From Tolypeutes matacus (taxonomy: Eukaryota; Chordata; Mammalia; Cingulata; Chlamyphoridae), in assembly GCA_026826555.1 (NCBI GenBank), contig JAKSZT010054568.1, forward strand, positions 9,540,196-9,604,195: a stretch of 64,000 nt of DNA. Reading direction: 5' to 3'. Position 1 is the first letter of the stretch. Each line of letters opens with the position of its first letter. The notes under the pieces were generated by a model. That model searched no databases and was not told where the DNA came from. It saw only the letters and a list, made by a program, of their open reading frames with translations. Shown in pieces: positions 31,801 through 40,801 of this stretch. The translations under genes were made by a program, and so were the position numbers.

Positions 31801-33020
31801 TTGGGCTGCTGGCTCTGGACAAAAGGTGTTGATGGTATCTTCAGTGAACACAGCGCGGGACGCACAGAATTCCCAGGGATTTACCAACAGTTTCCAGCTC
31901 ACTCCCCCGGGGCTGGGCCCGGCTGGCCTCCCCCTCGTGGCCCTTCTACTCCGGGCACATGCACACGCGTGTCCCCAAGGAGGTGTGCACACGTGGGCCT
32001 CACAGCTAAATGGCCCTGGGTCCCCGGGCTGGATGAGGATCAACCATTAACAAATGTGCACAAGCAGCCTTTTTGCCTTCTCTTGACGGGTTCCTAATTC
32101 CTTGGTTTTAAGTGAGCCATGCATCTTCAAATTTTACTCCCTCCTTACAGATGAAGGAGCTGTGGTCCCAGGGGAAGGTACTCGCCTCCGAACAGTCAGG
32201 TCGAGGGAAGTCTGGAATCAGTTCTCCTGCTGCCAGACCAGGGTTCTTTCAGCAAATCTCTCCAGGGAACTGCTACGAAAGCCACGCACAGTCCGCCCCA
32301 TTTAGGGGCAGTGTACCTCGTGCAGGCAAGAAATGAGCCCAAACCCTGTTCCTGTGGACAGCGAGCTGGCAGGTCCCGGAGGCAGTGCCCCTGGCAGCTG
32401 GATCCGGGCACGGTTTGAGGGTGAGCTGGATGAGGCCAGGTCCCGGGGCTGCTCAGGATAGGGGGATCAGAAAGACCAAAGCCACACACTCACTGCAGTC
32501 CTTTGTAATCCCCCCAGAGAGAACATCTCCTAACACTCACCTGTCTCACTTTCTCTTTCTTGCTTTTTTAAAACAAAAGAAAGATCCTCCCCTGCAAAAA
32601 ACGTAAGAAAACCCCTCTAAGAAGCTCTGAATCTTGGTCACCCATATACTTTTCTGAAGTCTGCTGCTTTGACGCAAAACAAACGAACGAACAAACCAAT
32701 TATAAAAAAGAAGGAAAGGAAGGAAATGTGCCATGGCCATCACCTAGTCATGCTCTTGCTGCCTGGTGGAGCAATTTCCTTCATGAACACGACCTCCAGT
32801 GTGCGCTGCGGCGTGGTGGCCGGCGACCGCGGGGCCCGCAGACCCAGGGGCTGTGACAAGCCTTCAGGATTCCCGACCAGTTCCTGGAGAACGAGGAGCC
32901 AAGCATGAGACACTCTCCAAAAAGAGCAGCGCACAGTGACCAGAAGGTGGCACTGCCCTTTTAGACAGCAAGCCGGGGGCAGACCCTCCCCGAGGAGGCT
33001 CCTGAGCTGGAGGGTTTCCA
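31801..33020. other. Intergenic, nothing recognised
   Basis: Mixed sequence. AT-rich segment at about 32545-32740 with 'ttttttaaaacaaaagaaag' and 'aaacgaacgaacaaac'; the rest is GC-rich. No element assigned. Confidence 0.45.
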
Positions 33021-33025
33021 GAGGA

Positions 33026-33098
33026 AACAATGAAAGAGAAGGAGACGGAGAAGGGGAGGGGAGGGGAGGGGAGGGGAGCGGAGGGGAGGGGAGGAGGA
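33026..33098 (+). repeat. Polypurine (GGGGA)n tract, G-quadruplex prone
   Basis: Homopurine run from 'gaaacaatgaaagagaagg' into repeated GGGGA units (33052-33092), with only isolated C or T interruptions. At least six runs of four Gs are separated by single As, so the plus strand meets the usual G-quadruplex pattern. Confidence 0.9.
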
Positions 33099-33895
33099 AA
33101 TAACGAAACCAAATGAAGTCAGACTGAGAAAGACCCTGAAAAATCACTCTAGAGTCAACCCCGTGTCACTGATAGAGAAAGGGAGCCCTAGAGGGGAGCA
33201 GGACTTACCCACGTTGTGACTCTGGAGGTTCAGGAAAGGCATCAGCCTTTAGCAAGGCTGACCTCAGGGAAAGGCCAGACTCAGGGACCTTTCCAGGACA
33301 GCTTCCCCCCCCCCTGGCCCCCAGCAGAGCCACGGGGACTGAAGGCCTCAGCGGCCCAGGGTAGCAGGATAAAAGCCCCTGGCCCCGCTCACTGCCTCCC
33401 TCTGTGTCTTCACCAGTGACGTGGCCTGAAAGGGCTCCCTCCCAGAGGCGCTTTGGAAAAGTCAAGATTGCCGACGGCACAGAGCTCACAGCAGAAAGGC
33501 CGCTCTCTTCTCAGCTGCACCTCCAGGAACATTCTCCTGGGGTTCCTCACAAACGCGGACTGGAAATGCCCAGCCCAAGGTCACAGAAAAGGGGGCTGAG
33601 CGTGGGGGCAGAGTCCCTGCCAGGTCAGAGGAGACACCAACAACTCCCGGGCCAGAGCCACGCGTGGATGCACAGGCACAGGCCTGCAGTGGCTGTCCGA
33701 GGGCTGGGTCAGGAGAACCAGGCTCCCATGGCCGGCCAGGTCCTGCCATGTCAAGGCGGCCCTCCCCCGCGGGCGGCTGTGCACCCCTTCCAGTAGCTGA
33801 CTCTCATCCAGAGTCTGCATTTCCACCGTCCCCTTCCACAAGAAAGGCCCAAGCCCTCGAAGGGCTTCCCCAGGACCACATGATGGGGCAGGCCC
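33099..33895. other. Intergenic, GC-rich
   Basis: No repeat or gene recognised. A run of nine or ten Cs occurs at about 33306-33314. Long frames (to 181 codons) are due to high GC and run through the N gap. Confidence 0.45.
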
Positions 33896-33985
33896 GGGAG
33901 GCGAAGCCANNNNNNNNNNAGGGAGGAGAAGCCACGGCCTGCACCAGCCCAGGGAGGAGAAGCCACAGCCTGCACCAGCCCAGGG
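33896..33985 (+). repeat. 31-bp minisatellite interrupted by an assembly gap
   Basis: Two units of 31 bp (33920-33950 and 33951-33981) differ by one base (ccacGg / ccacAg) and both start AGGGAGGAGAAGCCAC. Left of the gap, 'gggaggcgaagcca' (33896-33909) is a diverged unit start. The 10 Ns at 33910-33919 therefore sit inside the array, and its real copy number is unknown. Confidence 0.9.
33910..33919. other. Assembly gap (10 Ns)
   Basis: Ten unresolved bases; size probably nominal. Frames across this point are not meaningful. Confidence 1.
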
Positions 33986-34545
33986 CCCTGGCAGCCCCTC
34001 CCGACTTCTCACCCTGGCTCCAGTGGGCACTTCTTGCAAGTCCCCTGTGCCCCTGTGCCCTGCTGTGGACAGAGGGGGGCAGGACAGAGCCCCCTCGAGG
34101 TGGCCTCCAGCTCCAGGGCTCCATGGCTGCTGGGCTCACCCCTGCCAGATGCCCGCCTCTCCCTAGACAGATGCCCCTGGGCTCTTCAAGCAGCCACTAT
34201 CTGACCTAGGAGGGGCGTCACCAGCAGGACCTTCTGGGCCATCTTTTAGGACAGCAGGCGAGGAGCACAGTGAGCCCGGAAGTGTGGGGAGACCGCCTCC
34301 AGTCCCTTCCCACCCAGCACCCATCCACCCCGACACACACTCGCTCCGCTCGGATGATGCCGCCTGCTCTCCACTGGCTGCTGGCAACGGCTGCATCGAG
34401 CTGCGCCCCCCACGTGGTCAGAAACACGTAGCTGCCTGAGCAAGCCCGTCCATCTGCCGCCTTGGGGCCTTCCGCAGAGTTTCCTGCACAGCCTGCTGCG
34501 CTGGTGGCGGGGAATCCACGCACATGGCTGTCAGTGTCGGTTCCC
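33986..34545. other. Intergenic, GC-rich
   Basis: No recognised element; overlapping chance frames only. Confidence 0.45.
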
Positions 34546-34549
34546 ATTT

Positions 34550-34680
34550 TGCCCCTGCCAGCTCTGCGACTGTGGGCAGGCAACTTCACCCCCCAGACTT
34601 CAGTTTCCTCCGTGATAAACTGAGGCTGGGGACGGCCGGTTCATAACACCCATGGTGACTGGGGGACGGCGACTTGCAAA
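34550..34680 (+). repeat. MIR fragment, sense
   Basis: 'ccagctctgcgactgtgggcaggcaacttcaccccccagacttcagtttcctccgtgataaactgaggctgggg' follows the sense MIR core ('ctgtgtgaccttgggcaagttacttaacctctctgtgcctcagtttcctcatctg'). Confidence 0.7.
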
Positions 34681-35045
34681 GGTGCGCTAAGGCGGCGTGT
34701 TCTGGCGCGCTCGTTTGGCGTGGATGGCGTGCCTCCACGTGTGGGCGACGTGGGGACGGGGCTGGCTCCCCGCCACGGCGCTGAGGAAGACGGGCAGGTC
34801 AGGGTGGCCCTCGCTCCTCTCCTCCTCCCTCAGACGTGCCCTGTGTGGGGGGAACCCGGCGTCCTTGGGGCTGCCTGACCTCTCCTTTCTGCACCACCTC
34901 TCCATCGACCCCTGGCGATACGCGTCCTTTCCTCTAGGAAGAGCCTGCCCCAGTTCCTGCTTCCAGAACCCTTTGTGGGGTTCCCACAGCATGAGAATAG
35001 CACGACGGGCTTGGCAGAAGGAATACAGACGGCACATGATCTCTG
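34681..35045. other. GC-rich with local CpG cluster
   Basis: 'aaggcggcgtgttctggcgcgctcg' and 'gtgggcgacgtggggacgg' give a small CpG-rich patch (about 34680-34800). Two opposed frames of about 140 codons (34687-35113) have no domain. No gene supported. Confidence 0.4.
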
Positions 35046-35049
35046 CACA

Positions 35050-35340
35050 TTCATTCTCACGAAAAGCATTTATTAAGCACTTACTAGGTGTGTGGCACGT
35101 GCTTAGCACGTGAGCAGGATAGGGGTGTGGCTCGCCCCACGGAGCTTACCATCAAGTGAGAGAAAAGTGTTATCACAGCACAGTACTGCGCTGGGGGGAA
35201 CGCACAGGGCCCCTCATCAGGAATGGCAGATGAGGGCAACAAGAAGAGATGGGGGCTGCGGGCGAGGGAGGAGGGAGGCTCTGGGGCATGCAGGGACAGG
35301 CTGGCTTGTCTTGGGGGACTGGAGAAGGCACCCCAAGTAG
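35050..35340 (-). repeat. L2 3' end, antisense
   Basis: 'gaaaagcatttattaagcacttactaggtgtgtggcacgtgcttagcacgtgagcaggatagg...cacggagcttaccatcaagtgag' is antisense L2 terminal sequence, including 'ggagcttacattctagtgg'-like words. Confidence 0.6.
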
Positions 35341-35414
35341 GAGGGACAACACAGCGTGTGTTCAAAGAGGGGGGCGCCTGGCTTTGAAGACCGTGCCTGA
35401 CGCCTGCTGGTCGA

Positions 35415-35535
35415 CAGACTTGATGCTTGGGCAAGAGCTCAACCCTTCCAGGCCTCTGTTTCCCTGTCTGCTAAAGTGGGAATAACATCAGTGCCCAACG
35501 AGGGAGGCTGACGTGGAGGTGAATGAGGCGACTCA
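35415..35535 (+). repeat. MIR fragment, sense
   Basis: 'cttgggcaagagctcaacccttccaggcctctgtttccctgtctgctaaagtgggaataacatcagtgcc' is the MIR core and 3' part in sense. Confidence 0.75.
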
Positions 35536-36049
35536 CCTGCAGTGAATCAGCTCGATCGCCGCTGCCGAGTGAGACGGAGCTGAAAGTCTTCCAGGAGGTG
35601 GTTGTGCCGCAGAACGCCATTCCGCGCTTTTCTGGACGGGCTCCCTGACCTTGGCTGCGTTATTTCCTTTGGCCTTGATTGCCCCATCTATGAACTAAGT
35701 GGGTTGGATTTTCTTGGATTAACTATAAAATACGGTGACTGTGTTGTGTCTTGACCTTTTGAAGGTTACGAACACACGGACGCACTCGTGTTCTACTTGC
35801 TTCTCACTACCTCCATTCGTGCAAACCCATGTCCTTGATAATGACAAATCCTCGTGTGTCAAAACTCTTTAATCATCAGTTAAAATGTTTCACGGCAACG
35901 CGAGGTGTTGGTGGCAGGGTGAGGTGTGATGTCCCTGTAGGGTGTTACGTATGTTTGCTTTGTAAGTTCACAACTATTGCTATACACTTACTGTTTATGC
36001 GTGTTTATGTATGAGTGATACACTGCAATTAAAATGAGAAACTGATAGA
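35536..36049. other. AT-rich intergenic
   Basis: A second weak MIR-like piece at about 35640-35710 ('ccctgaccttggctgcgttatttccttt...gccccatctatgaactaag'). The rest is AT-rich, unassigned. Confidence 0.4.
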
Positions 36050-36290
36050 GCACAGCGAGGGCACAATGTCGTGCACGAATCAGCGCGACGCGGCGAGCTA
36101 GCAGACCACGCCTGCCTACACTTGTGTTCCGGCGCAGGCTGAGCCTTCACAGCCGCTTCATTCGCCACTGAAAACCCAGGTGCCCCCCAGAAGTGCAGGC
36201 GGCACCCGCCCAGCCCAGAGCAGACTCACGGGGCAGGTGGCCCCAAGCCGCCGCACTGTGCCCGCCACGCGGCCGCCGACGCTTTATTGT
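36050..36290. promoter_or_regulatory. Small CpG cluster
   Basis: Many CpGs in 240 bp: 'cagcgcgacgcggcgagc', 'gttccggcgcagg', 'ccgccgcac', 'cgccacgcggccgccgacg'. Possible small CpG island or unmethylated relic. No transcription start features fixed. Confidence 0.35.
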
Positions 36291-36439
36291 CTGCCTCTCA
36301 ACAGCGTCCTTTCTCTCGAGTCTCTGGCCAAGTGACTGAAACCGTAAAATTCAGTTGGGTGTTGAATTTGTGTCTTCTGGCTTCTTTTTGGCTCTTGAAG
36401 GAGAAAGAGTTTTTCCTTTTTTCTGTCTTGTTGAATGTC

Positions 36440-36700
36440 GATATCCATCGAACACAGAAGCTGGGAATCATCCTAAACGCCGTGTCTTCACCTTCCCTTC
36501 TCACCCTGCGACCACACACTGTCAGTTCCACCTCCTTACCCCCTTTCACGTGCGTCCCGGGAGTTCTGGCCCCGTTGCTACGTGCTGGCTCAGAACTCAC
36601 TATAAAGGCCGTCTCCCCTTCTGACTCTGCGCTCACCGCGGAGCCTCTCCCGTTCTGGGCCACAGGCTCAGTGCTTCTCCGCTGCCCAGTCCTCTCAGTC
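36440..36700 (+). repeat. L2 ORF2-derived fragment, sense
   Basis: 'gctgggaatcatcctaaacgccgtgtcttcaccttcccttctcaccctgcgaccacacactgtcagttcc' follows sense L2 ('cttggagtcatccttgactcctctctttctctcacacccc...'). The two opposed frames of 198 and 192 codons here (36287-36883 and 36298-36876) are explained by this and the MER5 that follows. Confidence 0.5.
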
Positions 36701-36744
36701 AGCACCTCCTGCCCTGCACCCCGGGTCTCACCAGGGTCCCCGGG

Positions 36745-36897
36745 AAAGCCTGGGAGACCACAGGTGGCTGTCCCCTGCCCCCAGAGTTTCCGACTCCGCA
36801 GGTCTGGGGAGGGCCTGGGAATTTGCATTTCTGACAGGTGCCCAGGGAATGCTATGCTGTCACCCCAGGACCACACTTTTTAAGAACTGCCACGGTG
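36745..36897 (+). mobile_element. MER5A-like hAT fragment
   Basis: 'gtttccgactccgcaggtctggggagggcctgggaatttgcatttctgacaggtgcccagggaatgctatgctg' then 'ggaccacactttttaagaactgcc' is the MER5 3' two thirds in sense, with a degraded terminal repeat. Confidence 0.8.
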
Positions 36898-36899
36898 TG

Positions 36900-37112
36900 G
36901 TCTAGACCAGGGGGTCTTAACTGTTTTTGTTCCACGGACCCCTTTGCCAGTCAGGTGAAATGAGTACTACGGTAATTTATTTATTCATAAGTGAAGGCAA
37001 TGCTAGATTTCAGTTGGAGGTCAGAGAAAATAAAGAGAAGTTGGTTTTTTTCAATTTAAGCTCACGGACCCCCTGAAATCTTGACCCCTGGGTAAGAACC
37101 CCCGGTCTAGAC
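36900..37112. mobile_element. hAT MITE with intact 8-bp target duplication
   Basis: Element 36908-37104 starts CAGGGGGTCTTAAC and ends with the near-complement GTAAGAACCCCCG. Inside are 'tccacggacccctttgccagtc' and 'cacggaccccctgaaatc', and 'ggcaatgctagatttcagttggagg'. It is flanked by the perfect 8-bp duplication GTCTAGAC (36900-36907 and 37105-37112), the length typical of hAT transposases. At about 200 bp it is non-autonomous, an internal-deletion derivative of a longer mammalian hAT family. Confidence 0.85.
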
Positions 37113-37745
37113 TCCACGCGGCAGTCAAGATGTTCCTCAACCTATACCCAGCGTTGTTTCTCCATCTTTTCCAAGTTGTGCCTCATGCATATAACCTAAT
37201 TTGTGACTGCACAGGCCAAAAATCCTTGTAGTTTGAGCAAAACCGCTGACTGCAGCTCCGAGGCCAGTGGCCAGGCGGGGGCCGGCCCTGGTGGGCGTCC
37301 CAGGGCTCAGCCTCAGGGTCTGGGGAGCACAGAGGCCCCAGCTTCGTAGCTGTGTAGAGGTACCAGCACCCGGAATGCTGTCTTCTTCTGGTGCCTTGCA
37401 GCCATGTGGCGAAATAAACACCACGGCCAATTCATTTATTTAAGCCAAATATAAACAAGCCCTAGCACAGAAGAAGATGGATGCGAGCCAGATGGAAAGG
37501 TAGGCTTAGCTTACGAAACGCGGCTGGGGAGCCACATGTTGTCTGAACTTGTAAACATCAAAGAGCCAGACTGGAGAGCTGTAATAATATGATAATAATT
37601 AATAATAATAAAATCATGCCCTCCCTGCCGGTACCCCAGGATATACAATCATAAAAAAATTAAGATGTGATAGGCCTATTAGGTCATTGACTCTGGCCCC
37701 TGCTGGGAAAGCACTGCTGCATCTCCAGAGTCTAAGAACTCTAAT
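37113..37745. other. Intergenic, nothing definite
   Basis: Unassigned. Contains an interrupted (TAA)n stretch at about 37580-37612. Confidence 0.45.
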
Positions 37746-37850
37746 GGGGTGTGGATGTGGCTCAGTGGACCGGCGCCTGCTTCCCAAATGGGAGGTTCTG
37801 GTTCTGGTTCCTGGTACTTCCTAAAAACAAAAATAAAAAACAAACAACAA
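37746..37850 (+). mobile_element. DAS SINE monomer (tRNA-Ala head)
   Basis: 'ggggtgtggatgtggctcagtgg' (A box), 'cgcctgcttcccaaatggg', then a decayed B box 'ggttctggttcctgg' and an A-rich tail with aaacaaa/aaataaaa. Sense orientation. Possibly the left half of a dimer whose right half starts at 38131. Confidence 0.75.
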
Positions 37851-38110
37851 ACATTATATATCTTGTCATAACTTACAGAATTGTGCAGGAGAGAGTGTAA
37901 ACTACAATGTAAACTGTAGTCCATGCTTAGTAGCAATGCTCCAAAATGTGTTCGTCAGTTGTAACAAATGTACCACACTAATGAAGGATGTTGTGAATGT
38001 GGGAAAATGTGGGAGGGGGAGGGAGCGGGGCATATGGGAATGCCCCATATTTTTTATGTAACATTTACATAATCTATAAAAACTAAAAAATTATATTATT
38101 AAAAAAAACA
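37851..38110 (+). mobile_element. LINE-like 3' end with poly(A), sense
   Basis: 'gagtgtaaactacaatgtaaactgtagtccatgc', 'caatgctccaaaatgtgttcgtcagttgtaacaaatgtaccacactaatgaaggatgttg', 'gggaaaatgtgggaggggg', 'tgccccatattttttatgtaacatttacataatc' and a terminal A-rich run. Looks like a relatively young L1 3' end of a xenarthran-lineage subfamily. It lies between two DAS monomers. Confidence 0.6.
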
Positions 38111-38245
38111 AAAACAAGCAAACCAACTCAGGGGAGCCGATGTGGCTCAGTGGTTGAGCGCCGGCTTCCCACATACGAGGTCTCAGGTTTAATCTCTGGC
38201 CCCAGGACCTAAAAAAACAAAAACAAAAACAAAAGCCTTTTCTGT
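38111..38245 (+). mobile_element. DAS dimer right monomer with linker
   Basis: A-rich sequence and the word 'ccaactca' precede 'ggggagccgatgtggctcagtggttgagcgccgg...cacatacgagg', a decayed B box, and an (AAAAAC)n tail. The same 'ccaactca' linker precedes the second monomer of the dimer at 17.6 kb, so this is the right half of a dimer and not a free monomer. Confidence 0.75.
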
Positions 38246-38385
38246 TCCAAGGAGGACTCACTAGTCCTAGATGGCAGGGAGAGAATCCAAAGAGGCAAGA
38301 TTCCGACCACGCTGCCATCAGGCCCAAGGCCGCCTTCGCTTCCCGGCCTTTGGAATTATGAGTTGCTAATGTTACAAAATAAGGC

Positions 38386-38575
38386 AGGGAAGCGGCTGTG
38401 GCTCAATCAGTAGGGCTCCCGTTTACCATATGGGAGGCCCCGGGTTCGGTTCCCGAGTCCTCCTGGTGAGGGCGGGCCCACCTGCACGGCGTGGTTGGCT
38501 GACCCAGCGAGCACAAGCAGCAAGGGGGGGGATAAATGAATAAATAAATAAAATCTTTAAAAAAAAAAATAAGGC
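38386..38575 (+). mobile_element. Chimeric DAS SINE with extra domain
   Basis: tRNA-like head ('agggaagcggctgtggctcaatcagtagggctcc', B box 'gggttcggttccc') is followed by a non-tRNA domain ('tcctcctggtgagggcgggccc...agcgagcacaagcagcaagggggg') and the tail 'ataaatgaataaataaataaaatcttt(A)n'. Flanked by AAAATAAGGC at 38376-38385 and 38566-38575. This is the tRNA-Ala plus unrelated domain architecture described for part of the DAS family, here internally shortened. Confidence 0.85.
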
Positions 38576-38681
38576 GTATCCTTACCTCCTCGGAAGGACC
38601 GCGCCCCGTGTCCAGGTGATTGTGGCCTTGGCAGGTGGGGTAGACCTGTGAGGCAGAGCCGCTGACACTGACCACCCACTA

Positions 38682-38722
38682 GCCAAGAGATTTCAGTTTC
38701 TCAGGGAAAATCATAATTTCTT
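38682..38722 (+). repeat. Copy 1 of a 41-bp direct repeat
   Basis: 'gccaagagatttcagtttctcagggaaaatcataatttcttt' recurs at 39222-39262 with two or three differences; starts are exactly 540 bp apart. Confidence 0.85.
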
Positions 38723-38911
38723 TCACCAGAGAACTGGCTTGAATTCGCTCCCAGGGTTTGGCAGGTCTGTGTTCAGTGGCTGTTTCTTTTAGGGCTCCTG
38801 ATCAAAACAACTTGATAGAATTAACCCCGTAATAAATTATTCTTGTATAATACGTTGTGATGGCAGTACTCAAGTCACTCTTTTGAAGTGAATTTTCAAA
38901 AAATTGGGTCA

Positions 38912-38975
38912 AAATTAATTTACCTTTATCCTTCTTAGGAACAGCTTCTTCCCCCTTAAAAAAAAAAAAAAAAAA
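38912..38975. repeat. Shared block A plus A18
   Basis: 'aatttacctttatccttcttaggaacagcttcttcccc' is followed by 'cttaaaaaaaaaaaaaaaaaa'. The same block occurs at 40802-40840 before another A-rich run. Looks like the 3' end of an unrecognised poly(A)-tailed element. Confidence 0.6.
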
Positions 38976-39221
38976 CCTGAACAAAAATTATTTTAAAAAA
39001 CTACCTAGCAGACTAGTAGATGGTATCACCCAATAGTGCTTTTAAATAAAACTGCTTTTATAGAAAAAATCCATCTTTTCTCACATCATAATAGGGATCC
39101 TGTTATGTTGTCTCACCCAACGTAAAACAGATCTCACGTGACCCATCGGTGTCCTGTGAATCTTTGAAAAGTGTTTCTGCCACCTTATTTACTGAATCTT
39201 CTTCACAGCCTTTGAGTAGCT

Positions 39222-39262
39222 GCCAAGGGATTTCAGTTTCTCAGGGAAAATCCTAATTTCTT
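39222..39262 (+). repeat. Copy 2 of a 41-bp direct repeat
   Basis: Partner of 38682-38722. Confidence 0.85.
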
Positions 39263-39269
39263 TTCAGAG

Positions 39270-39400
39270 CTATGTTCAGTATCATAGTGACTGGCCACAT
39301 GTGGTTCTTTAAATCTAAATTAATTAAAATTAAGTAAAGTGAAAATCCAGTTCCTTAGTCACACAAAGCACATTTCAAGGACTCGGGAGCTGCACGTGCT
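39270..39400 (+). mobile_element. Old DNA-transposon-like fragment
   Basis: 'agtgactggccacatgtggttctttaaatctaaattaattaaaattaagtaaag...ccagttccttagtcac...gcacatttcaaggactcggg' matches a common eutherian non-autonomous DNA transposon ('gccacatgtggctatttaaatttaaattaattaaaatt'). Family name not certain. Confidence 0.55.
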
Positions 39401-40034
39401 CAGAGACGGCCTCTTCACAGAGCCCAGACATGGGGCTTTCCATCAGCTGAGAAGGCCCATCGCCTGCGTTGGAGGTCTGGTTTCTCCGGAAGAGCCACTT
39501 CATTCTTTTACTTGAAATTATCTTTTGTCCCAATCCAATCCAAGGCTTATTCCCTGACTGTCCCTCTCCCACCCCACAGTCCCTGCAGTCAAAACCCACC
39601 TTCACCGTCACCATCTCATCCTCCCGCTGCTCCCCTCTAGAGCTTGCACCCCCAGAACATAGGAGACATTCCAGCTTGAGGCTCCTGACCTTTCAGAACC
39701 GGCTCAATTGCCAACACTCTAATGATTGGTTTCTGATGTTTTTGAACATTTTATCTCTTGTGTCCCCAGGCAACATACCTATCCCTTACACACCTGAATT
39801 TCCATCATCCTGCCCGCTCTGACCCCAGTGGGCTCCAGATTACAAATCTTCTGGAATGGCTCTGCCATGTAGGCAGAGCTGCCGTGCTTCCTGGCCCGCA
39901 GCCGGCCAGGGGCTCAGTGTCACGTGTAAGAGCTCCGGGAAAGGCACATCTGTGCCTTGAGCGTTTGCTAGGGGTCATCGCAGAGGCCTTACCGTGGCTC
40001 CACTGAGAAGCGATATGGTAGAGGAGAAAGTTCA
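39401..40034. other. Intergenic, nothing recognised
   Basis: Pyrimidine-rich plus strand with a chance 117-codon frame (39469-39822). No domain, no repeat fixed. Confidence 0.45.
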
Positions 40035-40200
40035 CCGCCATCGTGGACTCTGGGCTCAGAGTGCCCGTTTCCAGGCCTGCGAGCTCCGATGAGCTGGGTA
40101 ACACGGCCGAGTTCCCGGCTCCCAGCCATGGGGGTAATAATTGCAATCATGAAGTTTGTCGTTAGGATTATATGACAGGAGGATATAAGGCAGCTGGACC
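40035..40200 (+). repeat. MIR fragment, sense
   Basis: 'gactctgggctcagagtgcccgtttccaggcctgcgagctccgatgagctgggtaac...catgggggtaataattgc...gttaggattatatgacagg' follows the MIR layout in sense. Confidence 0.65.
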
Positions 40201-40324
40201 GGTGGTAGGTTTATATACATTTAGAGACTTCACATTCAGTATTTCTCCTTAGAAATTTCAACTTAGTGATAATGGAAGGATGTAGCAGGTGTTTATTTTT
40301 TCAGCCATTAAAAGACCACAGCTT

Positions 40325-40543
40325 GGGGGGCAGACACAGCTCGAGTGGTTGAGCACCTGCCTCCCATGTACGAGCTCCCAGGTTCTATTCCTGGTATCTC
40401 CTAAAAACAAACAAAACAAAACAAATGAAAAAAAAACCAGTTCTCATTGGGGAGCAGATGTAGCTCAGTGGTGGGGTGCCTGCTTCGCAGGTACGAGGTC
40501 CCGGGTTCATTCCACGGTACCTCCTAAAAAAAAAAACCCAAAA
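40325..40543 (+). mobile_element. DAS SINE pair (dimer) in one near-duplicated target
   Basis: First monomer 40325-40400 ('ggggggcagacacagctcgagtggttgagcacctgcctccc', B box 'ggttctattcctgg', tail aaaacaaac...). Second monomer 40450-40520 ('ggggagcagatgtagctcagtgg', 'gggttcattccacgg', A tail). Linker 'ccagttctcatt'. Flanks 'accacagctt' (40315-40324) and 'actacagctt' (40545-40554) form one imperfect target duplication around the pair, arguing for insertion as a unit. Confidence 0.75.
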
Positions 40544-40801
40544 CACTACAGCTTTTAAAAGTAACTCTTTCATTAAGATCTTGCTTTCTTTTATATTACT
40601 ACAAATAATCTGTGTTTTCCATCCTCTTCAAAGTTAATCACTCAGAACAAATGTGTGCCATTTGAAATCTTCCATGGAAAGTAATCTCCTGAAAGGCCAG
40701 CACTTTCAGAACAGGCTTCATATCCGTGAGGCATCCGTGTTCTCTTCCAGGTTAGGTTTCTAATCACTATGATGACTCTCGCTCCAAATTTGTCCATCAA
40801 C

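Noticed and set aside
31495..32097. 200-codon plus frame
   Set aside because: Composition shifts sharply inside it and no domain is visible; treated as regulatory island plus chance frame.
33052..33092. Short regular repeats as a CRISPR-like array
   Set aside because: A simple (GGGGA)n tract in a mammalian genome; no spacers.
36287..36883. Opposed 198- and 192-codon frames
   Set aside because: Explained by L2 and MER5 sequence; a real exon would not be equally open on both strands for this reason.
38386..38470. tRNA-Ala-like gene
   Set aside because: A and B boxes belong to the head of a chimeric DAS SINE with tail and target duplication; not a tRNA gene. The same applies to the heads at 17.5, 37.7, 38.1 and 40.3-40.5 kb.
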